A DNA stretch of 64,000 nucleotides, from contig NW_015971546.1 in NCBI RefSeq assembly GCF_000182565.1, forward strand, positions 940,614 to 1,004,613, given 5' to 3'. This DNA comes from Spizellomyces punctatus DAOM BR117 (Eukaryota > Chytridiomycota > Chytridiomycetes > Spizellomycetales > Spizellomycetaceae). Of this stretch, positions 11,272 to 22,453 are shown piece by piece. How positions within the stretch are numbered: position 1 is the stretch's first letter; every line of letters begins with the position of its first letter. The notes under the pieces are model-generated. The model did not search any database. It was not told the origin of the DNA and saw only the letters and a program-made list of their open reading frames with translations. Made by a program: the position numbers and the translations under genes.

Positions 11272-11540
11272 ACGAGTGGGTTGACCGGGTTTGACAGAGC
11301 GGACCTACCGCCATCCCAACTAGTATCGAGTATTTCATGGGACAGATAATGGCAACACTTGTCCGATGAACACTTTTGAGTTGTGGTTGAAATGATTGCA
11401 ATTCCAATGAAAAAAAAAAAAAAAAAAAAAAAAAGTTTAAACCGCGGCTACATCTTGAACGGCCATACGACGATATAAAGAGAAGAGTCCTGATCTGGTT
11501 CCCAAAACAAGAAAAAAAAGGCAATCTCTACCCGTGGGGA

Positions 11541-11612
11541 TGAGGCCTACGTGATTCGAACACGTAACCTTCTGATCTGGAGTCAGACGCGCTACCGTTG
11601 CGCCAAGGCCCC
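11541..11612 (-). tRNA. tRNA-Trp (CCA)
   Basis: The minus strand folds as a complete intron-less cloverleaf of 72 nt. The acceptor is GGGGCCT with AGGCCTC, including one G:U pair at position 2. The D-arm is GCGC/GCGC around AACGGTA. The anticodon stem is TCTGA/TCAGA around CTCCAGA, giving anticodon CCA. The variable loop is AGGTT, the T-arm is ACGTG/CACGT around TTCGAAT, and the discriminator is A. Boxes A and B are present. The 5' end overlaps the start of the 118-bp tandem repeat, which copies part of this gene. The G2:U71 wobble could mark a slightly decayed copy, so function is likely but not certain. Confidence 0.85.
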
Positions 11613-11958
11613 CATATATTCCCTACATTGTCATCCACTGCCACCGTTGCGCCAAGGCCCCGTATGAACTATCCTCAACATGAACAACTCGTCCCCTCGC
11701 CAGCCGCTGCTACCGTTGCGCCAAGGCCCCCATATATTCCCTACATTGTCATCCACTGCCACCGTTGCGCCAAGGCCCCGTATGAACTATCCTCAACATG
11801 AACAACTCGTCCCCTCGCCAGCCGCTGCTACCGTTGCGCCAAGGCCCCCATATATTCCCTACATTGTCATCCACTGCCACCGTTGCGCCAAGGCCCCGTA
11901 TGAACTATCCTCAACATGAACAACTCGTCCCCTCGCCAGCCGCTGCTACCGTTGCTCA
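11592..11958. repeat. 118-bp tandem satellite carrying tRNA-Trp 5' half
   Basis: Three almost identical 118-bp units start at 11592, 11710 and 11828, with a fourth truncated at 11946. Each unit holds two copies of a stretch matching ACCGTTGCGCCAAGGCCCC, the reverse complement of the 5' acceptor/D-arm region of tRNA-Trp. The first copy of the first unit is the 5' part of the real tRNA itself, so the array grew from the tRNA gene outward. Near-identity between units implies recent expansion. Repeated overlapping ORFs here are artefacts of the period. Confidence 0.9.
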
Positions 11959-11959
11959 G

Positions 11960-12001
11960 CTACCGTTGCACCAAGGCCTGCCGGCCTTGGCGCTACGGTA
12001 G
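11960..12001. repeat. Inverted repeat of tRNA-Trp 5' half
   Basis: Two 19-nt arms (11960-11978 and 11983-12001) are inverted copies with two mismatches, separated by TGCC. Both arms are the tRNA-Trp 5' segment. The hairpin closes the 118-bp satellite on its right side and could reflect a replication fold-back event that created or ended the array. Confidence 0.8.
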
Positions 12002-12020
12002 CTTGTTTCTGAGGTCCCCC

Positions 12021-12335
12021 GCGGCGATGTCAGTGCATATCTCTACATTGCCGATATCTAGATTGCACAAGAAAATGGTCCCTCGACACAATGTCCACTT
12101 GCTTGGGTCGTCATCGGCTGCTACTCAACCCTAACCCGTACCTAATATCAAGTTTAACCCTAACCTAACCCTAACCGCAGCAATATCAGTCATCATGATG
12201 CATATCTCCACCTTGCCAATAATCTAGATTGCCATAGATAACCGGTTCTGCTCCTCCCCTTACACGATATCCACTGGCATAGGTTGTCATTTACTGCTAC
12301 CCAACCGTAACCCGTACCTAATCTAAATCTAACCA
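12021..12335. repeat. Interstitial telomere-like CCCTAA repeats in a duplicated block
   Basis: CCCTAA-type motifs occur at about 12127-12137 and 12155-12176 (AACCCTAACCTAACCCTAACC). They sit in a ~150-bp block that is imperfectly repeated at about 12177-12335, where the motif is decayed. Both copies share a preceding stretch with ATCTAGATTGC and TCATC..CTGCTAC. TTAGGG is the usual fungal telomere unit, so this looks like a subtelomeric or healed-break remnant. Confidence 0.6.
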
Positions 12336-12446
12336 TTCTCCTCCACAAGAGATTCCTCCCGGTAGGCAGGTAGGGGGGGTGCTTTTGAATCAACTGGTCA
12401 TGTTCACAACCACATTCACAGTCACGTTTACGCCTGTTGGAATGAA

Positions 12447-12830
12447 TTGATATCATCGGAAATCTTAGAGGATGGAAACGTCGCGACACCATTTACATGC
12501 GCCAGCAACATTTAAAGACCTCATCCCATTTCTTAATGAGCGTTTGCAATAGAGTTTGAACAGTGCCTTGCTGCATATTCCAATGACAACAAGTGCAGGA
12601 CTCGGGTTGATTCTCTACCCACTGGATTCCTAGACTTCCACGGTCGCGTAAGGGATCTCATCGGAAATGCCATAAGGATGGAAACGGTGCAAACCCATTT
12701 ACGTACGCCAGCACATTCATGACCCCGCCCTTTCTTGATGCAAGTCGGAAATACTGTTTGAATAGTGTTTTGTTGAATATCCCAATGGTAACGAGTGAAC
12801 GAGTGCAGTAGCAGGACTGATTACTCTCCA
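12447..12830. repeat. Imperfect direct repeat, ~175 bp x2
   Basis: The block starting TCATCGGAAATCTTAGAGGATGGAAACG near 12451 recurs from about 12657 (TCATCGGAAATGCCATAAGG onward). Matching segments run through the CGCCAGCAACATT, GTTTGAACAGTG and CCAATG..AACAAGTGCAG regions. Divergence is substantial. No coding content is evident. Confidence 0.55.
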
Positions 12831-12879
12831 CACTAGATTCCTAGACTGCCATAGGTTGTGCGTGTTTCACGCATCCGAT

Positions 12880-13325
12880 GGAAACTTGGATAACTCGGCC
12901 ATTTCGTAACTTTTCGACAAGACCAGAACGGTTTTGAAAAGCCCTGAATCGTGGCTATAACCTTGTTGTAATGCTTTTCTAGCTAATATATTTCCCTGCA
13001 CACCAGATCCACATGCAAAGATCGTCATCCGCTGCTACCCATCTATGTCGTAGGGTTTTAGATGAGCTTAACTTGGCGAATTCGTAACTTTTGGACAAGA
13101 CCAAAACGGTCTTGAAAAGCCCTGGATCGTGGCTATAATCTTGCTGTAACGCTTTTCTAGTTAATCTATCCCCCTACACACTAGATCCAGTTGTAAAGAT
13201 CGTCATCCGCTGCTAGCCATTCATGTCGTAGGGTTTTGAATGGGTTTATCTTGACGAGCTTTGTAACTTTTTGAAAAGGCCAAGACTGGGTCTGAAAAGA
13301 CATGGATCGTGGCTGTAACCATTGA
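12880..13325. repeat. ~180-bp direct repeat, three copies
   Basis: Copies at about 12888, 13076 and 13256 share GTAACTTTTGGACAAGACC, a following AAAAGCCCTGGATCGTGGC, and GTCATCCGCTGCTACCCAT further on. The third copy is the most diverged. A fourth relative lies at 63805-63900, 50 kb away in the same orientation. Confidence 0.7.
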
Positions 13326-13439
13326 AAGCAGACCACTTGAGCGTCACTGTTGCCAGAAAGTGCCACATGGCGTTCCTGTATTGAACAACCCGGTGCATCG
13401 TCCCCTTTCCCCTTCCTCCTCTCTCTTTGAATGTTCCTA

Positions 13440-14440
13440 AGGCTTGCAAACGGGTGCCCCTCGTCTAATAAGACTACTTTTTGCCGTTGATGGGGGGCAT
13501 AGGTTTGAACTTTGTTCGGGACAAGACGTCTCTCCCCAGGTTTTATCGCCTCCTTTGCATTATGTTCACTCCGTGGTGATAAACCTGACTGCGTTCATGG
13601 CCATCAGATCTGGGCTGTCGGGCAGCAAGGTGACATTGTCACATATCTGTTTGGCTTGTTCCGAGAGTACTATGAGAAACAAGGAAATGTCTTCCGCAAT
13701 TGCATCTCCAAAGTCGTCTACCAACACCCAGACCCTCCCAGTCTTCTTGGAGGTCCCCCCAAAGCCTCTGGATCTCACTTCCAGACTTCCAGACAAGAGA
13801 TAGAAAACAAGTATCACACAAGTCCCTTTCGACACCTCGACACATTTCAACAGACTATCAAATCCGACATAGGACAGGAAATCAGTGTGTGGATCATTAT
13901 TGGGTGCTGCATATAATTCCCAAAGTGTATATCAACTGTGAAGACGTTGTACGACTGAGAATTACTGTAATGGGTCTACTTTTATGCAATCCCTTGAAAA
14001 AGGTGACTATTCATAATGATACTACACAGCTCGTTAAATAATGAGGCCTTAACCAAACCCTTTTCCACACATTACATTGCTTGCTCGATAGATATTCCCA
14101 ACCCTGACCCGAACCTCGCTGATCCATTTCCAACAACTGTCCATCATCAGCATGAACTGGCTCGAAACTGTCTGTTGCATACATGTATAAAGTTAAATAA
14201 TCTACCACCTCTTCTTCGCATCTTAACATTGAACGCGCGCTGGAATTGTTAATAACGACACTTTACATCTTGTTGACAATGATGATGGTAAAGGCTGGTA
14301 CATGAGCAAACAAGGGGGTCTAGTCTGTGTGCGTAGACATGTCGTATCAACTGACTTCAATGGCCAGGCTTTAATTTATGTAAAAAGAGCGCCAGAGTCA
14401 ACGCCTACCTGCCCGCTCTCCACTGCCCCGCTACTACCCT
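13440..14440. other. No confident gene
   Basis: Overlapping open frames of about 90-135 codons exist on both strands (for example plus 13512-13916 and minus 13566-13850). Neither has a recognisable domain, clean start or splice partners. They may be remnants of one old coding sequence or chance. The flanks are repeats. Confidence 0.4.
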
Positions 14441-14447
14441 ACTAAAC

Positions 14448-14745
14448 AGGTTTTCTTTTGCAATCTATATTACTGGCCATATAGAGCTGCGCATGCCTGA
14501 CAAATTTCCCTACTATGCATTATAGCAAAGGAATTCTGTAGGCAAAAGTTTTCTTACCTGCATATGGTACCGATAGAGGATGTCAATTTTGGAGATATTG
14601 TATATATGAAGATAACTCCAATGGGATTCCTTTTGCAATTCAAGTTATCGACCATTTAGAGAATGCGTGCACTCAACAACGTGTCCCTAATACACATTAT
14701 AGTAAAGAATTCCCTAGACAAAAGTTTTGTTAGTTCCTTTGTCTC
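14448..14745. repeat. Imperfect direct repeat, ~110 bp x2
   Basis: Two blocks (about 14448-14560 and 14625-14742) share TTTTGCAAT near the start, CATTATAG(C/T)AAAG and the tail TAG(G/A)CAAAAGTTTT. They mark the right edge of the repeat-rich block. Confidence 0.5.
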
Positions 14746-14953
14746 TAGTTAGTTCGTTAATCAGTGCTTCCTAGCGGCATATGATATATATAAAAGTACG
14801 CGATGTCCATTGAGAGACCAAAGGTCTCACCGCAATTGCGTAAAGATATCCTCCTGCTCTTCGTCATCTGGACGGCTACCCCACTACATGTATCGACTTG
14901 GTGAGTATTCTTTATTAGAAATGTTTCACCACATGGGAAGAGTACCAAATGCT

Positions 14954-16779
14954 CTACTTGGTGGACCCTTGAGATCTCTCTGCTTTCAGCTTGGCCATCT
15001 TGTCCTCTAATTCGCCTTTCTTCTGTTCTACCACTAACACCGCCCCATTGTCAAAAAAAAGGATCTCATAGATTGAGCCGGCATTCCATTTATGAGCGAG
15101 ATCTTTCTTCGCCTCGTCTGCGGCACGATTCTTATTAGGAACCCAATGAGCGCGGGTTTGCACGAATTCATCAATCCTGCCCTGGCACTCTTCTAGGGTT
15201 TGGTATCCTTTCTCCTGCGTTTTGAAATCGAAAACGACTTTTTCCGAAAATTGAATATCTGCGATCTCGCTGGAGAATTTGGTTTGGCGATTTCAGTACA
15301 TGAACAGGCGAACGGTCGACCGTAGTCGCACCTACATTGGTTGCCCTCCAATTTCAAAGGTGTTTCCGATAATTGCCGCACGCTGAGTAGCGAAGTCCAC
15401 TTTGTTGTCGGTCGACATGTCAAAAAAGATAATTATGGACCCCTGTTGTGGAGGGTAGGGGGCGATCTGCAAATCGAGTTTCGGTGCTGCCAACTTTTGT
15501 TGCAGAATTTTGCGAATGGTATTTCTCAACGCATCTTTAAACTCGGGATGACGATCGAAAAATTCCCTTTAGGTCTCTAGGTAAATATGCACCTGGTGAG
15601 CGATTCTAAAAGATGTTCACATCGAACTCACCAGGCGTCAATACACTTCAAGACTACTCTAATTATAAAGTTGATCATATTCGGCTTTGTCAATGCAGAG
15701 GATTATGTAGGTCTCCTTTAGTCGGCTGGAAGAAAAACTCAAGTTTACACGAAATGTCTTTTCTGGGGACGAGGAATCCATCATTCCTTTTATCCTCTGC
15801 CAAGCTCCATTCGTTCACCAATCTGCTTCCGACCTATACCCTGATGTTTGCATCATTCTTTTTCATCTACCAGCACCGGATTTTTAGCAGGTAATTATGC
15901 TTTACCAATTGAAAAGGTTTTAACAATAATGGCTTTTGCCTTGCAAAAGCTGGCAAACGCTTTGTCAATGCTCTTTGTCCTTCACATGGTCATCAGCAGA
16001 CACACAAGTTTCATGATATGCAAGGGTATGTTGTGAATATTCATACTCTTTTCCTGCTTCCTGGACCGCCTTTGGTTGAACGGCGCCTTTTGTCTTGTAT
16101 GTTGTGACGTAGATCTTGAGGAGCAAAGCTAGTACACGCGTTTCCTTTCATAAAGTCAGAGTAATCCACAAAGGAAGCATTGAAGTTGATTCAATAATAA
16201 AGTCCGCCAAAATCACCACGTTCTTATCTTCAATTGTGGGGGAAGTTTATTCAAAGTGATAGAAACCTGCCTTTCAACTTGATAGTGTGCTGCTCCGCAT
16301 AAGGTACACAAGCAAAGGTGTCGTCATCTCTGGCCAACAATCTTTAGGAACTCGGTGACCGGAACCTTGTCCCCTAGTAAAAAAAATCTCAGGCCCATGT
16401 TTCTAAGTTGCATCAAACAAGGATGACAGATTGGCGGATATACTTGGGACTTGGTTGCTGCAATGGTCGCATACTAATTTCGCACTGCTGCGGTGATCAA
16501 GAGCGACGAAGACTTGATCGGTATATCTACCACTCAAAGTGGTAGTGTGCTCTTTCAGCAGACAGAACCTTTTCTCCTCGTCATGGAGCTTAACACCCCA
16601 AAAGAATTTCTTAACGATATGTGTCTTTTCCCTTCAGTAGTTATATATGGCGAATGGATTCCGGCAATTAGCCGTCGAATCTCTTCTTCCTTCAGCTTAC
16701 CATCGATGTTTTCTAGGTCTTTAAGCAAATTCACGTACTTATTGAGAACACAGCTTACTATGTTGCTGTGATGCTGCAT
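14954..16779 (-). pseudogene. Decayed protein-coding gene, family unknown
   Basis: Several minus-strand stretches read like real protein but lie in different frames interrupted by stops. About 16480-16779 is charged and helical and continues in another frame with a CDHC motif. About 16150-16230 reads TIEDKNVVILADFIIES. The best-preserved part is 14954-15580: two exons joined by a 66-bp GTAGGT..CTCCAG intron at about 15268-15333, which keep frame from a segment with GSIIIFFD and NTFEIGGQPI to a lysine/glutamate-rich C-terminus ending at 14954. The rest carries stops at several points. This is either one decayed gene or several fragments. I do not recognise the family; a transposon-derived ORF is possible given the repeat-rich setting. 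Confidence 0.35.
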
Positions 16780-17246
16780 CTTTTATTTCAATGTCCTACA
16801 GATATCATGACCTACATATGCACCAGCAACATTTACGATCGCGACCTTTTGAAGACGTACATTAGAACTCGTATCGATGCATTCATCGGACAAACACCGG
16901 GACTTCACTTAATGTGCATATCCGGGTACTCATGCATTCATTGCCGACTGATGCACTTCCGCTGCCATTGGATGTAGCGGTGAAAGTTGGAAGTCGAGCG
17001 GCATATCACCTTTAGATTTGCAGGATGGACCTCACAACTTTTCTTTCTCCCCTCATTGCTAGTTTGAACGAGCGGTTGATCTTGATTCACACATGTATTG
17101 CAAATCGTCTATCGTCCGTATCCTTGATGTCACCGATCCAAGCTAAGCACCCCTATGACCCCCCTGGTTTTTTTCTTGTCCGGCCCCTTCCAAGCATGCC
17201 CGAGTTAAACCAGTCCTTTTCTTGTCCCAACTGAAAACATACCAAC

Positions 17247-19368
17247 ATGAACACTTGTTCGACCGAGGGGCCTTCTACGTCCCAAGAGTCGCTCCCGCGA
17301 CGTCAGGTACTCATAAACGTAACTGGGGACGATCCAGACGACGAAGAGCAACAGGAGATTTTTAAGCAAGACGAGGCCTTTTGGAAAATAGTATTTGACG
17401 CATTTGGCCAAGAGTGAGATCAAATGTTTTTGCCTGTTTGCTGCTGTCAAGCAAGGCAACTGACTATTCGGAGCTGTCTCGCTTTCCAGGCCGACTGGCA
17501 CATCGGACCCTCAATCTGCTGCGACCACCGGGGACGTCCCAGCAGCCTCACGTTTTTCTACAACCGATGACACTCTCGCTAAATTTATTCCTCCCCAACG
17601 ATCGGCCACAGCATGTCCCAATGCTGCAAAAACGATTCTGAAGTATCTGCCCGGAGCGATAACATCCACGTTATATGAAGCGGAAAGTTTTGCGCCAACA
17701 GAGGTCATTCTTCTAGACCAGCCGACGAGGCACCTTTTGCTTGCCGTCCTTCTCTCTGGTGCTCTGAGCCGGGTCTGGTCCTCAATGGATATAACAATCA
17801 ATGCACATTCAGATGAAGATGGGAATTTTGGCTTGGCTGAAGGCACTCAGGTTTCCGTGGCTGATATTAGAGATCTCGCCAAAACACTGGACGTACACGA
17901 TAGTCGTCTCCCAAGGGACATTATGGCTTGGATCAACACATGCTCTTCCCACGTTGACTTGGGGGATAGTTGGCTCGAACTGCCGTATTCACGACGAATG
18001 ATGAACCCTTTTTGCCCGCTGTCGGGGTAGCTGGTATTCTTAAACTATCGGACGAAATACCCAGTGACGAGCGCTTCAAAGAAACGAGGCTAGCTGCTGA
18101 ATATGGACGGAGGAGACTAGTTCAGCTACTCGGAGAAACTGCGCTGGAAAAGATCCAAGGGGAACTACCTGACTATCCTGGTTTACGCGCAGACGCTGTT
18201 AACATGATGCAGAGAATTGGGAAACTTAATCCAGTATCGTTTCCGAAAGCCAAGTAGGTTAAAGCAATCGTTCTACTCTACTATGCATGACGAAACTAAC
18301 AACTATCCTATGCAGTGGATTCTACTCGACGCATGCTGGTGGAGGCGCTTGTACCGTTTACATCCACGGAGATGTGGCTGTCTCATTTGATACTGGCCAC
18401 ATGGCATTTTTTGCAACAAATGCCTGGTTACTACTCCGCATGAGTGAAGTCAAGAAGTTTGTAATTATCGTCTCGCACATTGACTGTGACCATATGAACG
18501 GAGCAAAAGTACTGCTTGACTACTTGTCCGGCGACATTCGCTCCTACAAAGTTGAGCTTATCGCACTATAGTACGTAATGTTGTACCCTGGATTGGTATT
18601 GCCGGGTTCTACTTTCTTCTCATTATACTGTAGCTTCAACTCCCCTGGTTCAGGCCACCTAAGTGAAGGTGTCCGTTCAGTGGCAAAAGCAAAATGTGTG
18701 TTCAAGCTAGTGACCGAAAATCCCGACAAATTCAACATTTTGAGAACAGTACATATTCCTACAAGTAGCGATCCCACAAGTAGCGGCTTTGGCAATTTCG
18801 ACCAAAAAATGAAACCTCTGAGCATTCCGACAAAGGTACTTTAATCTTGTCAGCTACTAGCATTGAATCATTGCTCATCCACTTGTAGCTCCATTGCAAA
18901 AATCCCTGACCCTTCCAACGTAAAACCCTCCAAAAGTGCCGCATCACGGCGGCAGAAGGGACACTTATGATTCAGATGACCACGTTATAAACTTTTATAA
19001 GAAGGTAAGATGCCCAGATCTACCTGATCAATACAAACGGAGAGAGATATGGACATCCAGGTCAGTTACTCTGAGGCAATGATCACTGGATGGAAATCCT
19101 GTTCGTCGAATGCCGTTTTATTCTAGACAAGGACGTGGTGACAGCGATCATACAATCGATTGTTGAAAGAAGAAAGCGCGCAAGTATCCAGTTTACGCAC
19201 GTTGACAATCGTGCAAAGAAGGAGGAATTACAACGACTCAAAAACCTCCACGACCCTTATGACTATGTAAACTTCCACTTGACACTGCGTGCACAAACGT
19301 ATGGCGGGCAAACGGGCTATTGGGATTTAATGCCTCCACCAATTCCCATTGCCACATCGCCACCATGA
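17247..19368 (+). pseudogene. Metallo-beta-lactamase-fold hydrolase, probably disrupted
   Basis: Exons 17247-17413, 17490-17892, 17970-18253, 18316-18570 and 18634-18835 join in frame with good splice sites. They encode an N-terminal region of about 280 residues and then the start of a metallo-beta-lactamase fold with the metal motif SHIDCDHMNG (in 18316-18570). Downstream, family-like pieces remain but no longer connect. VPHHGG (about 18935-18952) lies just after an in-frame TAA, YLINTNGERYGHP (about 19015-19055) is one base out of frame with the preceding exon, and DKDVVTAI... begins at 19127 behind a good acceptor. The strand carrying the usual metal-binding TGD motif is not found. The family (ComEC/Rec2-like MBL domains) is recognised by motif order; the substrate is unknown. 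An unusual exon structure or an assembly error could mimic the breaks. Confidence 0.6.
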
Positions 19369-19379
19369 TATATATGCCA

Positions 19380-19902
19380 GGTACCCTTCCTCTATTCACT
19401 TCCAACTAAACTGCATCTCGTGGTAACCTTAACAACCCTAAGTACTTGGAAATTGGACCCCAGATGGAGGCCCAAGGAACTCAATCGATAACTATAGATT
19501 AGCAAAACTTCAATGTTTGTGACGATTCATGTATCATGCGGATAAGAAACTGTAGTTTACACTGTAAAAGCCTGGAGTGGGTGTCAAATGTTGACTATTT
19601 GCCACTTTGTCCGGTCTCTCTGTGCGTTGAGCTGATGCAGCTGTGAAAGGTTTGGGCAGCACGCAAGTACATTGTAGAAAGCAAGCGCATATATGCACTT
19701 CTCTACTGTCGATCAAGCAACTAGAGTTGAGACGATTTGCAAGTGTGCTAGTTTTTCCGCTGCGCGTTCAGATCATCCCCTTGGACTCGTAGTGATCCAA
19801 ACGTCATCGGCAAACTTACGACTCTAGTGTGATTCTTACATTGGCATTTAAAAACCACAGAAAGACAACCACCTCTAAATCTTGAAAACAACCCACAAAA
19901 GG
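19380..19902. other. No recognisable gene
   Basis: A short stretch between the disrupted MBL gene and the DUF3140 gene, with no ORF above about 60 codons of note. The last ~100 bp should contain the DUF3140 promoter, but no clear TATA box was identified. Confidence 0.5.
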
Positions 19903-20319
19903 ATGAAAGAAACAGACCAAGTCGTCCAAGAATTTCATAGCCTCGTCAACATGTCCCCATCCGAACTACAAGCATGGTTACAAACTGACGAGTCCCTAAA
20001 CGTTGGAATGACAAGAGAGAATGAAGACGAAGCTGTTGGACATCAAAGGTTTCTGTAATTCATTCAACAATAGGCGGAATACATTGTACTCATCACTAAA
20101 ATGCTATTCATAACAAACAGTGGTAGAAAGATTATCGAAATCCTTGAACGGCAAGACCAATACACTGATCAAGATATTTCTCATATGCGGAAAGTGGTTT
20201 CTTATATTAAGCGGCATTTGGCTCAACGGCATCGAATCAAGAGTGGTAATGTTGAGCATACGAGGTGGGCTTATAGTTTAAAGAATTGGGGACATGATCC
20301 TGTCAAGGTTGAAGAGTGA
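19903..20319 (+). CDS. DUF3140 family protein
   Basis: Two exons (19903-20048, 20121-20319) joined over a 72-bp intron (GTTTCT..AACAG) give 114 residues. The product carries the full signature of DUF3140: VNMSPSELQAWL near residue 17, VGHQSGRKIIEIL around the splice junction, DISHMRKVVSYIKRHLAQR, and the terminal SLKNWGHDPVK. Length matches the family, which is common in bacteria and scattered in fungi. Biochemical function is not established. It is small, hydrophilic and probably cytosolic. The intron shows that it has been in a eukaryotic genome for some time even if the family is largely bacterial. Confidence 0.88.
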
Positions 20320-22453
20320 TTTATAGGGGTGGAATATTTTGGAGGAATGGGACGATTTTGGTTTTAGGATGGGAGGTTTTGATGTTGAAGATGACGATTA
20401 TAGGGAGTCTATTTTACGTACTTCATGTCCTGCTGTACAATGTTCATTTTGGACTTGACAGTGTAAACCGTTTCTTGTTAATTCGGCATCGCCTTTGAGC
20501 AGAATTTCTGTCCATCGCCGTCATTTTGATCAAGCTCCATTATCTCATCTGCAGCCTTTTATTCCAACTTTCCACTCCTCTTTAGCCGATCGATCAGGTT
20601 TGCTGCATTCTTCTGCCGTCTCCCGAGGTTGCTATTCTCGTACATGACTTTGCTACCCTTGTTTAAAATAGCTGGTCCGGCAAAAAGGATATAAAGTTCG
20701 CCGCTGCACTGCCGAGTGGAATCCTATCAATTGCCTCCTACATTGAGTACGTACAAGGTCAACTGTGGGACACCCTGTACATTGAGCCAGTGGTATCGCC
20801 ACACGGTGATTGGCACCATCGAGGACCTGCGAAAGCATCTCCCCTGCCATCCGCAGCGTTGTAACGTTTTAACTGAAAGAGGGGCGCCAGGATCTGGCGA
20901 CAACCTGCCCTCAAATACACCCGTGTACAATTTCTTGCAGCAAATCAACAATTGTGCGGTAACCTTCAAGAAATGGCCGACTTGAACGATTCACGTACCA
21001 TCCCGCACAATCCAGTACGATTCAGGGCAAGACATTGCGAATGAAAACCATATGGTACATCTCCCTGCGATACGTGGTGGTAATGGCATATACCACATTC
21101 AATATTTCGTGGGTAGATCAGCGAGAGTTGATACCGGCAAGAGAAATCAGTGGCACTGTGTGAAAGCTGGGCACGGAGAGCAGTATCCCGTCCGACTCAT
21201 TAGTTCGTGGTTTCTGCAGCCGGAACGAACATGAGATTGTCCTAGTCTCTCAAAATACTTGTTCTTCTGTCGTTGAAGCCCAATCTACTCAGAGACTCTG
21301 CAAAAGGGAGGTTAGTACAATTATTACATAGCCATTCACCTTTGATATCAAGTTACTAGTTTCCAATAGTGAGTATCTATCTAGAGTTTACCTGGAACAT
21401 GGAATGCTGGAATATCTAAATAAAAATATCATTTCCTGGGTGGAGGTACTTTACCTCACCACAATTTCCTTTACGCTAATGTTTTCAAACATCCAATCCA
21501 AGTGAAAGACGACCATTGAAATCCATCTATTTCATCGTATCCGTTCAAACAGTCTCCGCCGCTTTGAGACTACTATACAGCACATACCGATTTATTTCAC
21601 CTTGTAGCGTATTACCCTAACCTGACAATTCTGCTTTTACGCATAGATACTTCAAGAGCCGGCCGCTGACAGCAGTATTCGACGACAGGCGGACATTGTC
21701 TCCCACCTCATACACGGTACACTGGTCGAAGATGACCCCGTATCTGCGCTCATACAAATCGCACGACAGTGAGACCATCTGAATGTTGGGGATTGAAAAG
21801 ACAAAAGTCCAATGCTTCTGAATGCGATGAAAGGTAATGGATGTCATCCGGTTATGCCTTGGATATCAAAATGTTCGCATATTCCAGTCAAGTTCATAGA
21901 TAATTATTTTTGTCGTTGGAATGACAGAAAGGTTCTACAGAATGACCCATTAATCAACAAACAAGTTGGAAGGCCCTGAGCGTGCATGTACTGTAATACC
22001 ATCACGTGTTGATCGGAATGGACTTTTGTTTATAATCGTGTCTTTAGAGTACAGGGAGCATTGGGAGCACTTTACAGCAAAACAGAACAAAGTGGGCATT
22101 TAGGTGCGAGTACATAGGTAAAAAGCAGCCGGCACTTAACATGCCGAGTTTCCCAAGTATTATGGTCGAACGACCAAGTGACAATACACGCATGACTAGC
22201 ACGTTTTTGATAATACAAACGGTTTGCAAAAAAAGTAAAAAGAAACAAGCCATCACATCAACATGACAACATACTAGAATACCGAAAACCAACAAAAAAA
22301 GCATACCAACACCAAAAACAAAAACAAAACAAAAAACACAGCTACATCAACAAAGTAAAAAAAAAAAATACGACTACAATACAATGCTACAACCACACTA
22401 TAAACAAACCCTAAAATCAACTTCCTATACTCTACAACAAAAAACCAATAACC
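20320..22453. other. No confident gene; low-complexity 3' part
   Basis: Short frames of 60-90 codons occur (for example plus 20680-20860 and minus 21617-21847) but none has a domain or a consistent splice model. From about 22200 to 22560 the plus strand is very A/C-rich, including an A-run near 22360. This matches the 3' flank and the C-terminal codons of the minus-strand gene that ends at 22454. Confidence 0.45.

Noticed and set aside
11592-11958. CRISPR-like array
   Set aside because: The 118-bp units are identical throughout, without unique spacers, and the host is eukaryotic.
11598-12001. Series of similar plus-strand ORFs (about 67-79 codons) with repeated MNNSSPRQPLL starts
   Set aside because: They are translations of the 118-bp tandem repeat and shift with its period; there is no independent coding evidence.
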